A DNA stretch of 64,000 nt from Cyclobacteriaceae bacterium. GTDB lineage: Bacteria > Bacteroidota > Bacteroidia > Cytophagales > Cyclobacteriaceae. This document shows, piece by piece, positions 43,631 through 51,739 of this stretch (the stretch's first letter is position 1; the number at the start of each line of letters is the position of its first letter). Where the stretch lies: positions 248,001 to 312,000 of the forward strand of contig JAHBTY010000004.1 of assembly GCA_019638355.1 (NCBI GenBank). Reading direction: 5' to 3'. The notes below the pieces were generated by a model, which did no database searches, was not told where the DNA came from, and saw only the letters and a program-made list of their open reading frames with translations. Made by a program: the position numbers and the translations under genes.

Positions 43631-44974
43631 ATGAAAACAGCATTCACTATTCTGATTTTGGTAAGTACACAGACAATTGCGCAACAACAATTTGATTATG
43701 TTATGTACCATGTACCAACCGGGTGGGGTATCGATACCAAACGTACCGATGTAGTTCAGCTTACGGTTATGGATACAAATGATGGTACGTATGCAATGGC
43801 CGGAATTTATCCATCGCAACAAGGGTTGAGTTCAGCCTCAGAAAATTTCAATCAAGCGTGGGAACAAATTGCACAACAGACAGTTTCTGTTACTTCGCAA
43901 CCTCAACTTAATCAGGTAGTAAATCAAAACGGATGGCAAATAATTTCTGGCTCTACCTCGTTTAAAGATCGGAATACTGCCGGTTGGGTTTGGCAAGTGG
44001 TTGCCACACAACAAGCGCGTTACATAGCGGTAATCCTTGTTACCAACAGCAACAAATACCAGGCAACAATTGATCAATTTATTCAGTCGTTAAAGTTTTT
44101 ACCACTTGCCGCTGAGGTTACAAGCAAAACAACCGTTCAACCTATATCTAGTCAATCTTATTCTTTTCAAACAACTAATTTTGATGATGGCTGGAGTGCA
44201 ACTGCCGAATCTGATTTTGTAACTGTTACAAAAGGTAATCTAAAAGTATTAGTCCATTACCCGAATGCACAAGCCGATGCCTACAATTCCGTTCTACGCG
44301 ATGGCCTTGCAACAGCCTGGAGTGTATTGGTAGCTCCACGTTACACCAATATCCGCAATCTGGAAGTAAAACCCATTCAAAGCTGGGAATCCGTTTCGTT
44401 TGCTTCGGCTGATGGAATTGAAAAAGCAAGTGGCAAACAATTTCATATTGTACTTTTCAAAAAACATTACTCCAATGGCAATGGCCGCTACCTTGAATTT
44501 GTAGCACCCAACAAACAAACCTACGATAATGAGTTTGTACCCTACCACAACGATGAGTTTGGGTGGGATAAAAATGTAAACATGCAATACCGGAATAAAT
44601 TTGCTGTAGCTGCAACTGACCTTACCGGAACATGGGGAGCAAGCGATTATGCTTCGCTCTCTTACTACTATGTAAATGGCGGTGGCTATGCCGGGGACAC
44701 GGCAACCTCATTGGCACACATCTTTACATTCAATCCCAATGGCACCTATCAAAGCGATCATGCTGGTGCTTCCGGTGTAGTGGGCAACCAAAAATTTTCG
44801 AGACAAGTTTATAATGGAAAGTTCTCTTCCAATAACTGGACACTTACATTAACCAATCGCTTTCAGGGCGAAACGGAAAACTTTGCCTGCCAGTTTGAAG
44901 CAGTAAAAGGTGGGCGCATTTTATTATTAACCGATAAGCTGGGTACTGTGTACACCCTTGCCAAACGACAATAG
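43631..44974 (+). CDS. Secreted hypothetical protein with lipocalin-like C terminus
   Basis: A 447-residue protein with signal peptide (KTAFTILILVSTQTIAQ). Two similar-looking parts follow: about 20-155 (YHVPTGWGIDTKRTDVVQLTV, then W-x-W-x-V) and about 175-325 (DDGWSATAESDFVTVTKGNLKVLVHYP), each resembling PsbP-like or DUF1795-type beta sandwiches. The last about 115 residues (LTGTWGASDYASLSYYYVNGGG, FNPNGTYQSDHAG, LTLTNRF) have the G-x-W and beta pattern of lipocalin-like domains. I cannot name its role. TATCTTCG at 43600-43607 is a near-match to the -7 element. Confidence 0.8.
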   Translation: MKTAFTILILVSTQTIAQQQFDYVMYHVPTGWGIDTKRTDVVQLTVMDTNDGTYAMAGIYPSQQGLSSASENFNQAWEQIAQQTVSVTSQPQLNQVVNQNGWQIISGSTSFKDRNTAGWVWQVVATQQARYIAVILVTNSNKYQATIDQFIQSLKFLPLAAEVTSKTTVQPISSQSYSFQTTNFDDGWSATAESDFVTVTKGNLKVLVHYPNAQADAYNSVLRDGLATAWSVLVAPRYTNIRNLEVKPIQSWESVSFASADGIEKASGKQFHIVLFKKHYSNGNGRYLEFVAPNKQTYDNEFVPYHNDEFGWDKNVNMQYRNKFAVAATDLTGTWGASDYASLSYYYVNGGGYAGDTATSLAHIFTFNPNGTYQSDHAGASGVVGNQKFSRQVYNGKFSSNNWTLTLTNRFQGETENFACQFEAVKGGRILLLTDKLGTVYTLAKRQ

Positions 44975-44994
44975 TTCTGTTTTTAAATAAGGTT

Positions 44995-45002
44995 TACTTT
45001 TG
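44995..45002 (+). promoter_or_regulatory. -7 promoter element of the DUF3667 gene
   Basis: TACTTTTG exactly matches TAnnTTTG and ends 6 nt before ATG 45009. A TTG start at 45000 would overlap this element, so ATG 45009 is preferred. The mRNA would be leaderless or nearly so. Confidence 0.55.
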
Positions 45003-45008
45003 CTGGCC

Positions 45009-45824
45009 ATGACTGACACTCGCCATACCTGCAAAAGTTGTAGCAATGAATTTATCGGAAGCTACTGCAATATTTGTGGCGAAAAAGTTCTGACCACAGC
45101 GGATAAATCATTTAAGTCTATTCTCAACTCGGTACTGCTAACGGTTACGTTTGCCGATAGCAAATTTATCCGCACACTTTGGCAGGTGCTTCGTAAACCC
45201 GGTACCGTAGCCCGCGATTTTGCTGCCGGTAAACGAGTTAGGAACATCAGCCCGATGTCGTTATTTTTTGTATTGAACCTGATCTATTTTTTCTTTCCAC
45301 TTATTCAGTTGTTTAATGCTTCGCTCACAACGCAACTCCTGTCGCCCTTTAGCGAGTTTTATAAAACGCTTATTGCAACCAAAGCGGTTAGCCTGGGTGT
45401 AGATGTAAACGCGTTTGCCATGCTTTACAATTTAAAAACGGCAACTCTGGCCAAGTTAATGGTAATGGTTTTTGTAGTGCTCAGTTCGTTACCACTGAAT
45501 GTTCTTTATTGGAAAAAGAATAAGTTCTTCATGGATCATGTTGGTTATGCGGTTGAACTGGCAAGTTTTAATCTTTTTTTAAACGCTATCCTACTGACTA
45601 TCATTGTTCGGTTGTTTGGTTTGGGCGCTTACCTAGACGAAACCATCTTGACCGTAATTTTCATTTCAACCAACTTGTATTTTGTATTACGAAGTAGCTA
45701 TACTTTTTACCACGAGCGGAGCTGGCGGTTGGTATTGAAGTCCGTTATTTTGATTTTGTTTTTAAAAGTAGCGCTGGAGATTTACAGAAGTGTTCTTTTC
45801 TTCATCACTATTTTTATGATGTAA
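45009..45824 (+). CDS. DUF3667 family membrane protein with zinc ribbon
   Basis: A 271-residue protein. The N terminus has two C-x2-C pairs (CKSCSNEFIGSYCNICGEKV, about 8-27), a zinc ribbon of the type found in DUF3667 proteins. A conserved middle part (LWQVLRKPGTVARDFAAGKRVRNISPMSLFFVLNLIYFFF) precedes four to five membrane helices (about 80-265). The family is common in Bacteroidota and has no known function; the motif R-K-P-G..F..G-x-R..Y/N..P recurs in it. Its 3' end abuts the convergent TPR gene with no gap. Confidence 0.88.
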   Translation: MTDTRHTCKSCSNEFIGSYCNICGEKVLTTADKSFKSILNSVLLTVTFADSKFIRTLWQVLRKPGTVARDFAAGKRVRNISPMSLFFVLNLIYFFFPLIQLFNASLTTQLLSPFSEFYKTLIATKAVSLGVDVNAFAMLYNLKTATLAKLMVMVFVVLSSLPLNVLYWKKNKFFMDHVGYAVELASFNLFLNAILLTIIVRLFGLGAYLDETILTVIFISTNLYFVLRSSYTFYHERSWRLVLKSVILILFLKVALEIYRSVLFFITIFMM

Positions 45825-46421
45825 TCAGCGCAAGGAGCGCATCAAGCTTGCAATCAATTCTTCAGCCTGGCTTTGATCTTCATCACCGGCAAGGTTTCGG
45901 TAAGTTAGCAAACTCTGAATGGCTGCATCAATCTCTTTATTCATGGCCAAGGTAATGCCCAAATTAAAATAGCTGTTTGGAAAATCTGGTTCTATTTCAA
46001 TAGAAATCTGATAATGAATTTTAGCTAAAGGAAGATTGCCGACTTCCGCATAAACATTAGCCAGATTGTAGTGTGCTTCAAAATGCCTGGGATCTGCTTT
46101 TAGTGATTTAGTAAAACAATCAATGGCCTTTGTGTATTGTTTTTTACCTGATTCGATAATGCCTAGGTTGCAGTATGCATCGGCAATAGAATCTCCTGCA
46201 TCTATGGCTTTCTGATATTGCTGTGCCGCCCGGTTGTCGCCTTGTTCATCCAACATAAGCGCTTCGTCAAACGGAGTAAGGCTATTGAGATTTATAATTT
46301 TAGCTCCTCCAAACAGATGCAACTGGCCGTGCCTGGGCTCGGTGCCGGGTTTCTTTTTCCGAACCGGTTTAAACCCAAACTTTTCAGGATTTGGAATTGG
46401 AAACTGGATCACCTTGGCCAT
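45825..46421 (-). CDS. TPR-repeat protein
   Basis: A 198-residue protein with a basic N terminus (VRKKKPGTEPRHG) and about four TPR units from residue 55 to 195: ALMLDEQGDNRAAQQYQKAID, ADAYCNLGIIESGKKQYTKAIDCFTKSL, FEAHYNLANVYAEVGNLPLAKIHYQISI, PNSYFNLGITLAMNKEIDAAIQSLL. No signal peptide, so it acts in the cytoplasm as a protein-binding adaptor of unknown partner. An exact -7 element ends 4 nt before the ATG, predicting a leaderless transcript. Confidence 0.88.
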   Translation of the reverse strand: MAKVIQFPIPNPEKFGFKPVRKKKPGTEPRHGQLHLFGGAKIINLNSLTPFDEALMLDEQGDNRAAQQYQKAIDAGDSIADAYCNLGIIESGKKQYTKAIDCFTKSLKADPRHFEAHYNLANVYAEVGNLPLAKIHYQISIEIEPDFPNSYFNLGITLAMNKEIDAAIQSLLTYRNLAGDEDQSQAEELIASLMRSLR

Positions 46422-46425
46422 CGCA

Positions 46426-46443
46426 CAAATTTAACCAAAAATA
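46426..46443 (-). promoter_or_regulatory. Tandem -7 elements of the TPR gene
   Basis: TAAATTTG (46433-46426) exactly matches the consensus and ends 4 nt before the ATG at 46421; TATTTTTG (46443-46436) is a second exact match 10 bp upstream. The nearer one predicts a leaderless mRNA. Confidence 0.5.
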
Positions 46444-46448
46444 TCCTT

Positions 46449-46494
46449 AGGCGTCAGACGGATTAAGGTTTTGCTAACAATCCGTCAGACGCCT
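46449..46494. repeat. REP-like hairpin at the 3' end of the RAYT gene
   Basis: AGGCGTCAGACGGATT (46449-46464) pairs with AATCCGTCAGACGCCT (46479-46494) with one central A-A mismatch; loop of 14. The right arm ends directly against the RAYT stop codon. Both arms carry the core GTCAGAC in the same direction. Confidence 0.8.
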
Positions 46495-47076
46495 TTATTC
46501 TAGCTCAAATAATTTCACCTTATAATCAGAAATAACTGCATAAGAGTCTTCTAAAAATCTCCCTGTGTCCAGATTCATAAACTCATATGCTACTGACGTA
46601 TTACATAATCCATCTGGCGTGTTAATCAGATATTCTCGAAATGAGCACCAGCTATAATCTTCTATTCGATTAACCAACCCAGCTTTCAAAGCATTTTGGT
46701 GTATATAATGAAAGACAGTAGTTAGGTATTCATCTGCACATTTTGATTTGGTCTTTTGTTGAAATAAATTTCCCTTCAGATTTTGTTGCTTTTGAACCCC
46801 TTGTGAATAAGTACTCAAGAGCAATCTTATTCCCTCAGTTAAGGCATTAATTGGGATTGGTTTTTCTTTAACCAACTTCTCCGTTGCCTCGTTTGCCTGA
46901 ATTAGTAAATGAAAATGATTAGGCATCAGACACCATGCTAGTAAGTTCGCATTGGGCACGATATACTTTTTTACTTTATCAAGAAAGTACTGGTAATTTC
47001 TTTCCTGAAAGAAAATGAGTTGTTTATTGTTGCCACGATTATAAATATGGTAAAAGCTACCTTCGTTGAAAAGCAT
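46495..47076 (-). mobile_element. REP-associated tyrosine transposase (RAYT, TnpA_REP/Y1)
   Basis: A 193-residue single-strand transposase of the IS200-like Y1 family. The HUH motif is His54-Phe-His56 in LMPNHFHLL, and the candidate nucleophile is Tyr90 in LLSTYSQGVQKQQ, followed by GNLFQQ, the RAYT version of GHLFQ. The C-terminal part has HQNALKAGLVNRIEDYSWCSFREY. RAYTs are domesticated transposases that process REP palindromes scattered in the genome. This gene is bracketed by two REP-like hairpins, one touching its stop and one 18 bp before its start. It is inserted between the TPR and Ku genes, and the frame is intact. Confidence 0.93.
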
Positions 47077-47093
47077 AGATTATTACGGTTTAA

Positions 47094-47125
47094 GGCGTCC
47101 TGACGGCTTGGAGCCGTCTGACGCC
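47094..47125. repeat. REP-like hairpin upstream of the RAYT gene
   Basis: GGCGTCCTGACGGCT (47094-47108) pairs with AGCCGTCTGACGCC (47112-47125) with a one-base bulge and a short loop. The core GTC(C)TGAC is the complement of the core in the hairpin at 46449-46494. It lies 18 bp before the RAYT start codon and 6 bp before the Ku stop. Confidence 0.8.
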
Positions 47126-47131
47126 AAAGCA

Positions 47132-47980
47132 TCAACTTGCTTTTCTGCGCACAACCTTTTTCGTTTCCTTCTCAACTTTCATAGTTGTGCCTTTGGCTTT
47201 TTCCATTGGCTTCTTTTTGGCCGCTTCAATGCTGGCTTTCAGTGCGGTCATAATATCAACCACCACTGGCTCTTCTTCGGCAACCATTACAATCTCTTTA
47301 CCGGCAATCTTCGCATCAATAATCGCCTTGAGTGCATCGTAATAGTGATCCTTCATTTCTATTTTGCTGAAGCTGGTTGTCATGGAGTCAACCAATGTTT
47401 TGGCTAACTTCAGTTGCTCTTTATCGGCTTTAACTTCCAGTAGCTGTGGAACCTCACTCATTTTGCGCACTTCGTTTGGGTAGCGTAAGCGATACATTAA
47501 AATACCACCTTCGTGCGGTGAAATCAATACGGGAGTCTCCCGATCGCGCAACACTACTTTGCCCACCCCTACTTTTCCACTTTCTTTTAATGTCTGGCAT
47601 AGCAGTCCGTAAGTCTTGGCAGCTATATCGCCATCGGGACCAATAAAGTAAGGCGATTCAAATAAAGTATGGTGTACTTCTTCGGCTTTTACAAAGCCTT
47701 CCATTTCTATGATCTTCTCGCTTTTGAGTTTTACCTTGTTCAGGTCTTCCTGTTCTATAATTACGAACTGGCCCGGTTCGTATTGATAGCCTTTCACAAT
47801 GTCTTCGTTCTTGAGTGGCTGGCCGGTAACTTTGTCTTTCTTCTCGTAGCTAACCGGGTTGTGGCCATCTTTGCTAAGCAGGTTGAAGCTGATAGTCTGC
47901 CCGGTATCAATCGCGTTGTAAATCCGCACCGGAATTGTAACAAGCGAAAATTGGATGTGTCCTTTCCAGATGGCCCTCAT
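47132..47980 (-). CDS. ku: Non-homologous end joining protein Ku
   Basis: A 282-residue bacterial Ku. The N terminus MRAIWKGHIQFSLVTIPVRIYNA and the central LLCQTLKESGKVGVGKVVLRDRE and ALKAIIDAKIAGKE are family hallmarks; the C-terminal 40 residues are Lys-rich (KKKPMEKAKGTTMKVEKETKKVVRRK), the DNA-threading or LigD-contact tail. The homodimer binds double-strand ends and recruits the ligase LigD. No ligD lies in the window, so the partner is elsewhere. The RAYT locus is directly downstream. Confidence 0.95.
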   Translation of the reverse strand: MRAIWKGHIQFSLVTIPVRIYNAIDTGQTISFNLLSKDGHNPVSYEKKDKVTGQPLKNEDIVKGYQYEPGQFVIIEQEDLNKVKLKSEKIIEMEGFVKAEEVHHTLFESPYFIGPDGDIAAKTYGLLCQTLKESGKVGVGKVVLRDRETPVLISPHEGGILMYRLRYPNEVRKMSEVPQLLEVKADKEQLKLAKTLVDSMTTSFSKIEMKDHYYDALKAIIDAKIAGKEIVMVAEEEPVVVDIMTALKASIEAAKKKPMEKAKGTTMKVEKETKKVVRRKAS

Positions 47981-48051
47981 AGTATCTTAGTTTAAAAAAT
48001 TAACTACAGGCCACTAAGTTATTGGTTATGAATATTTTTTCAAAATAAACT

Positions 48052-49365
48052 TTAGGGTGCAAATGCGACAAAAGAGGTGGTATTTATATCCGCTTTCAAC
48101 TCATGCAGCAGGTTATAAAGTCCGTAATAGGTTCGATTAATATACAAGGCATCTTTTACACCACGGGCTTTCTTCGATTCGCGGAAGGCTTTCATCTGCC
48201 CTATTTCTTCACCAAATGAATACAGCGATTCGAAGTACTGCTTTTCCGAGAAATCAAACCGAGGGGTACGAAACGGGCGGCCCAACAATTCAACCAATCG
48301 GGTAAATACTTCTGTAAAGAAGGAAATGTCCTGTTTTGTGTCATCGGGATAAATAAAGCGCAAATCATAAAACACTTTATTCAGCCGGGGTTTATCGTTC
48401 AGGATATCCTTGTCCAATAATTGAAAGTAAACTTTGTAAAATGCCTGTGGCACAACCTTGACACAACCAAAATCGATGATGCCCAATTTACTATCGGGTG
48501 TAATAATGAAATTACCCGGGTGGGGATCGGCATGCACCGAACGCAGCGTATGAATCTGGAAGTGATAGAAATCCCACAAAGCCTGCCCTATGCGGTTACG
48601 CTCTTCCTGTGTCCACGAATTGGCCTTAAACATTTCACCCAACGGTTTGCCTTCAATCCAATCCATAGTTAAAATACGATCTGCCGAAAGGCCCGGATAA
48701 TACGTTGGAAATACCAAGTTCGGAATTTCAGCACACTGCTTCGAAAGCTCCATGGAGCGTTTCAATTCCAGTTTGTAATCCGCTTCTTCCAGCAGGCGCA
48801 CTTCCACTTCGCCAATAAACTCATAGTAATCGGCTTGATTTAGTTTAAACATGCGCAAGGCTATTGGCTTTACCATGGCCAGGTCGCTCTTTACACTATC
48901 AGCCACACCCGGGTATTGAATTTTTACTGCAAGCTTCTTTCCTTTTAATGTTGCCTGGTGAACCTGTCCGATAGATGCCGCATTGCTGGCGGAAGTCTGA
49001 AAAGAATCGAACAACTCAGCCGGTTTTTTCTGTAACGATTTCTCGAAGGTGCGCACAACCAATGGATAAGAAAGTGGTGGCGCACTGTATTGGGCCATCG
49101 CAAACTGTTGCTGATAAGCCGTAGGCAACAGGTTCTTATCCATGCTCAGCATCTGTGCTACTTTAAGCGCACTGCCTTTTAATTCGCTTAATGATTTATA
49201 GATGTCGGTAGCGTTGTCCTGGTGCAATTCATCTTTAGAGAGATCGGGGTTAACCAGTTTCTTGCCGTAATGCTTCAGGTAGTTGGTTCCGATTTTGGCA
49301 CCGGTGGAAATGAATTTGGAAGCGCGTTGTACCTTTCCTACCGGAATACTTTTCTGTTCTTTCAT
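48052..49365 (-). CDS. ABC1/AarF-UbiB atypical kinase
   Basis: A 437-residue ABC1-family protein. The family K-x-G-Q motif appears as KGSALKVAQMLSMD (about 59-72), the A-rich loop as ASNAASIGQVHQATL (about 127-141), the ATP-binding Lys in KLAVKIQYPG, the catalytic loop in SVHADPHPGNF and metal-binding Asp in IIDFGCVK. These proteins are ATPases or kinases linked to ubiquinone and lipid metabolism in other bacteria. No membrane helix is evident. The gene follows the TetR regulator after only 6 bp, so the regulator probably controls it. Confidence 0.93.
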   Translation of the reverse strand: MKEQKSIPVGKVQRASKFISTGAKIGTNYLKHYGKKLVNPDLSKDELHQDNATDIYKSLSELKGSALKVAQMLSMDKNLLPTAYQQQFAMAQYSAPPLSYPLVVRTFEKSLQKKPAELFDSFQTSASNAASIGQVHQATLKGKKLAVKIQYPGVADSVKSDLAMVKPIALRMFKLNQADYYEFIGEVEVRLLEEADYKLELKRSMELSKQCAEIPNLVFPTYYPGLSADRILTMDWIEGKPLGEMFKANSWTQEERNRIGQALWDFYHFQIHTLRSVHADPHPGNFIITPDSKLGIIDFGCVKVVPQAFYKVYFQLLDKDILNDKPRLNKVFYDLRFIYPDDTKQDISFFTEVFTRLVELLGRPFRTPRFDFSEKQYFESLYSFGEEIGQMKAFRESKKARGVKDALYINRTYYGLYNLLHELKADINTTSFVAFAP

Positions 49366-49371
49366 TCGGAT

Positions 49372-50037
49372 TTAGTTCTTGGCATTCTGGTACAAAAACT
49401 TTCCAAAGTCGAGCGCGTTGTCGAGCACTCCTTTTCCGATTAAGTCGAAAGCCAGGTTTACAGATTTTTCAATGGCTGCATCTGTTTTCTCGAAGTTGGC
49501 ACTGTCATCGTGCGTCCAGAATTGCAGAATAAACATGAAATGCATCCAGAACAAAACATCGTAGCGTTTATCGAGAAGAGGTCGGTTGGCTACCTCGCCC
49601 GAAACTTTGCCCGCATTCAGCACCGGGTTGATCCATTCATCGAATGAAGTTTTAAAACCTTTCAGGAAAACAGGCATTAGCGGTTGCTTCCAGCCTTTTA
49701 ATTGATATAGAATAAAACTCCGGTCTGTTTTAAGTGCTTCAATCAAACTGAAGTAAAACGTAAGTATCTTTTCTCGGGTTCCGAAAGACTGGTAATCGGC
49801 ATCAGTCTCAATGCGCTTCCGGGTAGATTCAATGAGGTTGATCCATATCGACTTTTCTATGGCTTCGAAAGAGGCAAAGTGTTGATAGAAATCGCTTTCG
49901 GCTATACCAATGGTTTTACAGAAAGTAAATACCGATGTTGGTACTTTGCCCGAAGTTAAAACTTGCTCGCGGTAAGCCTCGGTTATTTTATCGGCTGAGA
50001 TAGCCTTTTGAGTTTTGGTCTTCTTAACTTTTTCCAT
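49372..50037 (-). CDS. TetR/AcrR-family transcriptional regulator
   Basis: A 221-residue repressor-type protein. The N-terminal domain includes ITEAYREQVLTSGKVPTSVFTFCKTIGIAESDFYQHFASFEAIEKSIW (about 18-65), a helix-turn-helix of the TetR type with the Y-x-H/F-F turn. The remaining helical part would bind a ligand. It is the first gene of a two-gene unit with the ABC1 kinase (6-bp gap) and may autoregulate that unit. No clear operator palindrome was found in the 100-bp upstream region shared with the divergent TPR gene. Confidence 0.88.
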   Translation of the reverse strand: MEKVKKTKTQKAISADKITEAYREQVLTSGKVPTSVFTFCKTIGIAESDFYQHFASFEAIEKSIWINLIESTRKRIETDADYQSFGTREKILTFYFSLIEALKTDRSFILYQLKGWKQPLMPVFLKGFKTSFDEWINPVLNAGKVSGEVANRPLLDKRYDVLFWMHFMFILQFWTHDDSANFEKTDAAIEKSVNLAFDLIGKGVLDNALDFGKFLYQNAKN

Positions 50038-50140
50038 ATTAATAAAACAAGATTTGTACGGTTTGGTTTACAACCAACCTTAAAACGTTAGGAGCCTGTT
50101 AACCGTTTTACTTTAGGAAAATAATTGCGCATCTTGAAGC

Positions 50141-51346
50141 ATGGCTCTGACTCGCACTGGTTGCGTGGTGGTATTTGCATTTAGCGGGATGTTATTTGCC
50201 CAGGAAAAACGAACGGCCCAGTACTATTTCGAAAAAGGTGAGGCTGCGGCCACCGCCCGGTCTTACAAAACTGCCCTCGCCCACTTTACGGAATGCCTGC
50301 GACTACAACCTTACTTTATGCAAGCTTATTTTAGCAGGGCACAAGTTCGCGAGGCTCTGGGTGATAAACAAGGAGCGCTTACCGATTACAATATTTTCTT
50401 AGAGAGTAATCCCGACAATAAAGAGGCTTTGTTTAGTCGCGCGGTAAGCCGGTTTGAATACGGACAATGGGCTGTTGCCAAAGAAGATTTTTTGCAATTG
50501 CTAAAACTCCCAACCGGAATTGAAACAAATACGGTTTTCTATCAAACCCAAAAAGGCGATGGAGGCACCAACCGCATATTTTCGGCCAGTAATAATTTAC
50601 GCCCCACGTTTTTTGATTACCTGGGTCAAATTGAATTGAAATTAAAGAATTATAGGCAAGCTATTCTATATTTTGATTCTGCTATTAATCTAACACCTGA
50701 TTATCATAATTTTTATTTAGGTCGTGGCTTGGCATATCAGCAGGCCGGAGACACCACGAAAGCACGAGCTGATTTTGAAAAGGTCTTATACTTAGACAGC
50801 GATAATAGCCTGGCCCGCCATAACCTTGCCTTATTGAGGAGTGATCGATTTTCAACCAGGACCGAGCAGTTACTAACTGAAGCAATTGCTGCTAACCCAC
50901 AGCTACCATACTCCTATGCAGAACGAGGTTTACTTCGATTAAATGCAGGCAACTTAACCGGTGCATTGAGCGACTACAATGAAGCCATCAACCTGGAGCC
51001 TGATAACTTTGACTACTACCTGAACCGTGGCTTAATAAAAGAGCGGGCAAAAGATTTTACCGGAGCCCTGGCCGATTACAAACAGGTGATTACAATTAAA
51101 CCCGAATACGAAAAAGGTTGGCTTAGCCATGGAAATGTAATGGTAAAGTTAAACCGCTTTGCGGAAGCAATTGAAGATTACACTACTGCCCTGATTTATT
51201 ATCCAAACTATGGACTTGCCTACTATAACCGGGCACAAGCCTGGCATCGGTTAGGTAAATTTGCAGAGGCTTGTAACGACTTACATCAAGCAAAATCTCA
51301 TGGCGTAACCATTTCTGCCAAAGTGGAGTCTGAAATTTGTAAATAA
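50141..51346 (+). CDS. Exported TPR-repeat protein
   Basis: A 401-residue protein with a hydrophobic N terminus (TGCVVVFAFSGMLFAQ) that looks like a signal peptide, then about nine TPR units (for example ARSYKTALAHFTECLRLQPYFMQAYFSRAQVREALG and NLTGALSDYNEAINLEPDNFDYYLNRG). It is periplasmic or outer-membrane facing and likely a scaffold; the partner is unknown. TACTTTAG upstream at about 50111-50118 is one mismatch from the -7 consensus. It is convergent with the histone-like gene. Confidence 0.88.
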   Translation: MALTRTGCVVVFAFSGMLFAQEKRTAQYYFEKGEAAATARSYKTALAHFTECLRLQPYFMQAYFSRAQVREALGDKQGALTDYNIFLESNPDNKEALFSRAVSRFEYGQWAVAKEDFLQLLKLPTGIETNTVFYQTQKGDGGTNRIFSASNNLRPTFFDYLGQIELKLKNYRQAILYFDSAINLTPDYHNFYLGRGLAYQQAGDTTKARADFEKVLYLDSDNSLARHNLALLRSDRFSTRTEQLLTEAIAANPQLPYSYAERGLLRLNAGNLTGALSDYNEAINLEPDNFDYYLNRGLIKERAKDFTGALADYKQVITIKPEYEKGWLSHGNVMVKLNRFAEAIEDYTTALIYYPNYGLAYYNRAQAWHRLGKFAEACNDLHQAKSHGVTISAKVESEICK

Positions 51347-51412
51347 CTTAAAAAATGCATCACTAATAATTCTTGAAATACTGAGTCAAATTTCAAAACC
51401 AGGATGCTTCTT

Positions 51413-51447
51413 AAAAAAAAAGCTGAACCAGTAACCCTGATTCAGCT
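51413..51447 (-). terminator. Rho-independent terminator of the histone-like gene
   Basis: On the minus strand AGCTGAATCAG pairs with CTGGTTCAGCT (one T-G wobble; arms about 51447-51437 and 51431-51421), followed by a run of T (complement of A-run 51413-51420). It lies 22 bp after the stop of the small gene at 51469. Confidence 0.85.
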
Positions 51448-51468
51448 CTTCTGAAAAGGTAAATTTAA

Positions 51469-51651
51469 TTATTGACCTTCTTTATTCTTTAACTCCTGAA
51501 CCTCCTGGCGGATGGCCTGGGCAGCATTTTTTAGGTCTTGCATGCCCTTGCGGATGCGGGTTCCGGCAGCACTATTTCCCTTATTGTAGAACTTGTCTGC
51601 ATCTGCTTCTAATGATGCAATGATGGTCTTTAGTTCTTCAAATTTTTTCAT
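51469..51651 (-). CDS. Histone H1-like (Hc1-family) small protein
   Basis: A 60-residue helical protein: KKFEELKTIIASLEADADKF, then YNKGNSAAGTRIRKGMQDLK, then an amphipathic Gln/Glu/Lys end. The K-G-N-x-x-A-G-x-R-x-R-K-G pattern is typical of the short Bacteroidota members of the Hc1/histone H1-like family, proposed as nucleoid-associated proteins. It lacks the Lys/Ala/Pro-rich tail of chlamydial Hc1, so a DNA-condensing role is not shown. It is a single-gene unit ending in its own terminator. Confidence 0.85.
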   Translation of the reverse strand: MKKFEELKTIIASLEADADKFYNKGNSAAGTRIRKGMQDLKNAAQAIRQEVQELKNKEGQ

Positions 51652-51739
51652 TTTTTATAGATGTTTAGATGTTAAAATTTTCAAATCTCAAGGCTAATTT
51701 AAGCAAAAGGCTTTAAAAACAAGCCAAAAGGCCACTTTT

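Noticed and set aside
47066-47407. 113-residue open frame on the plus strand
   Set aside because: It spans the REP-like hairpin and is antisense to the end of the Ku gene.
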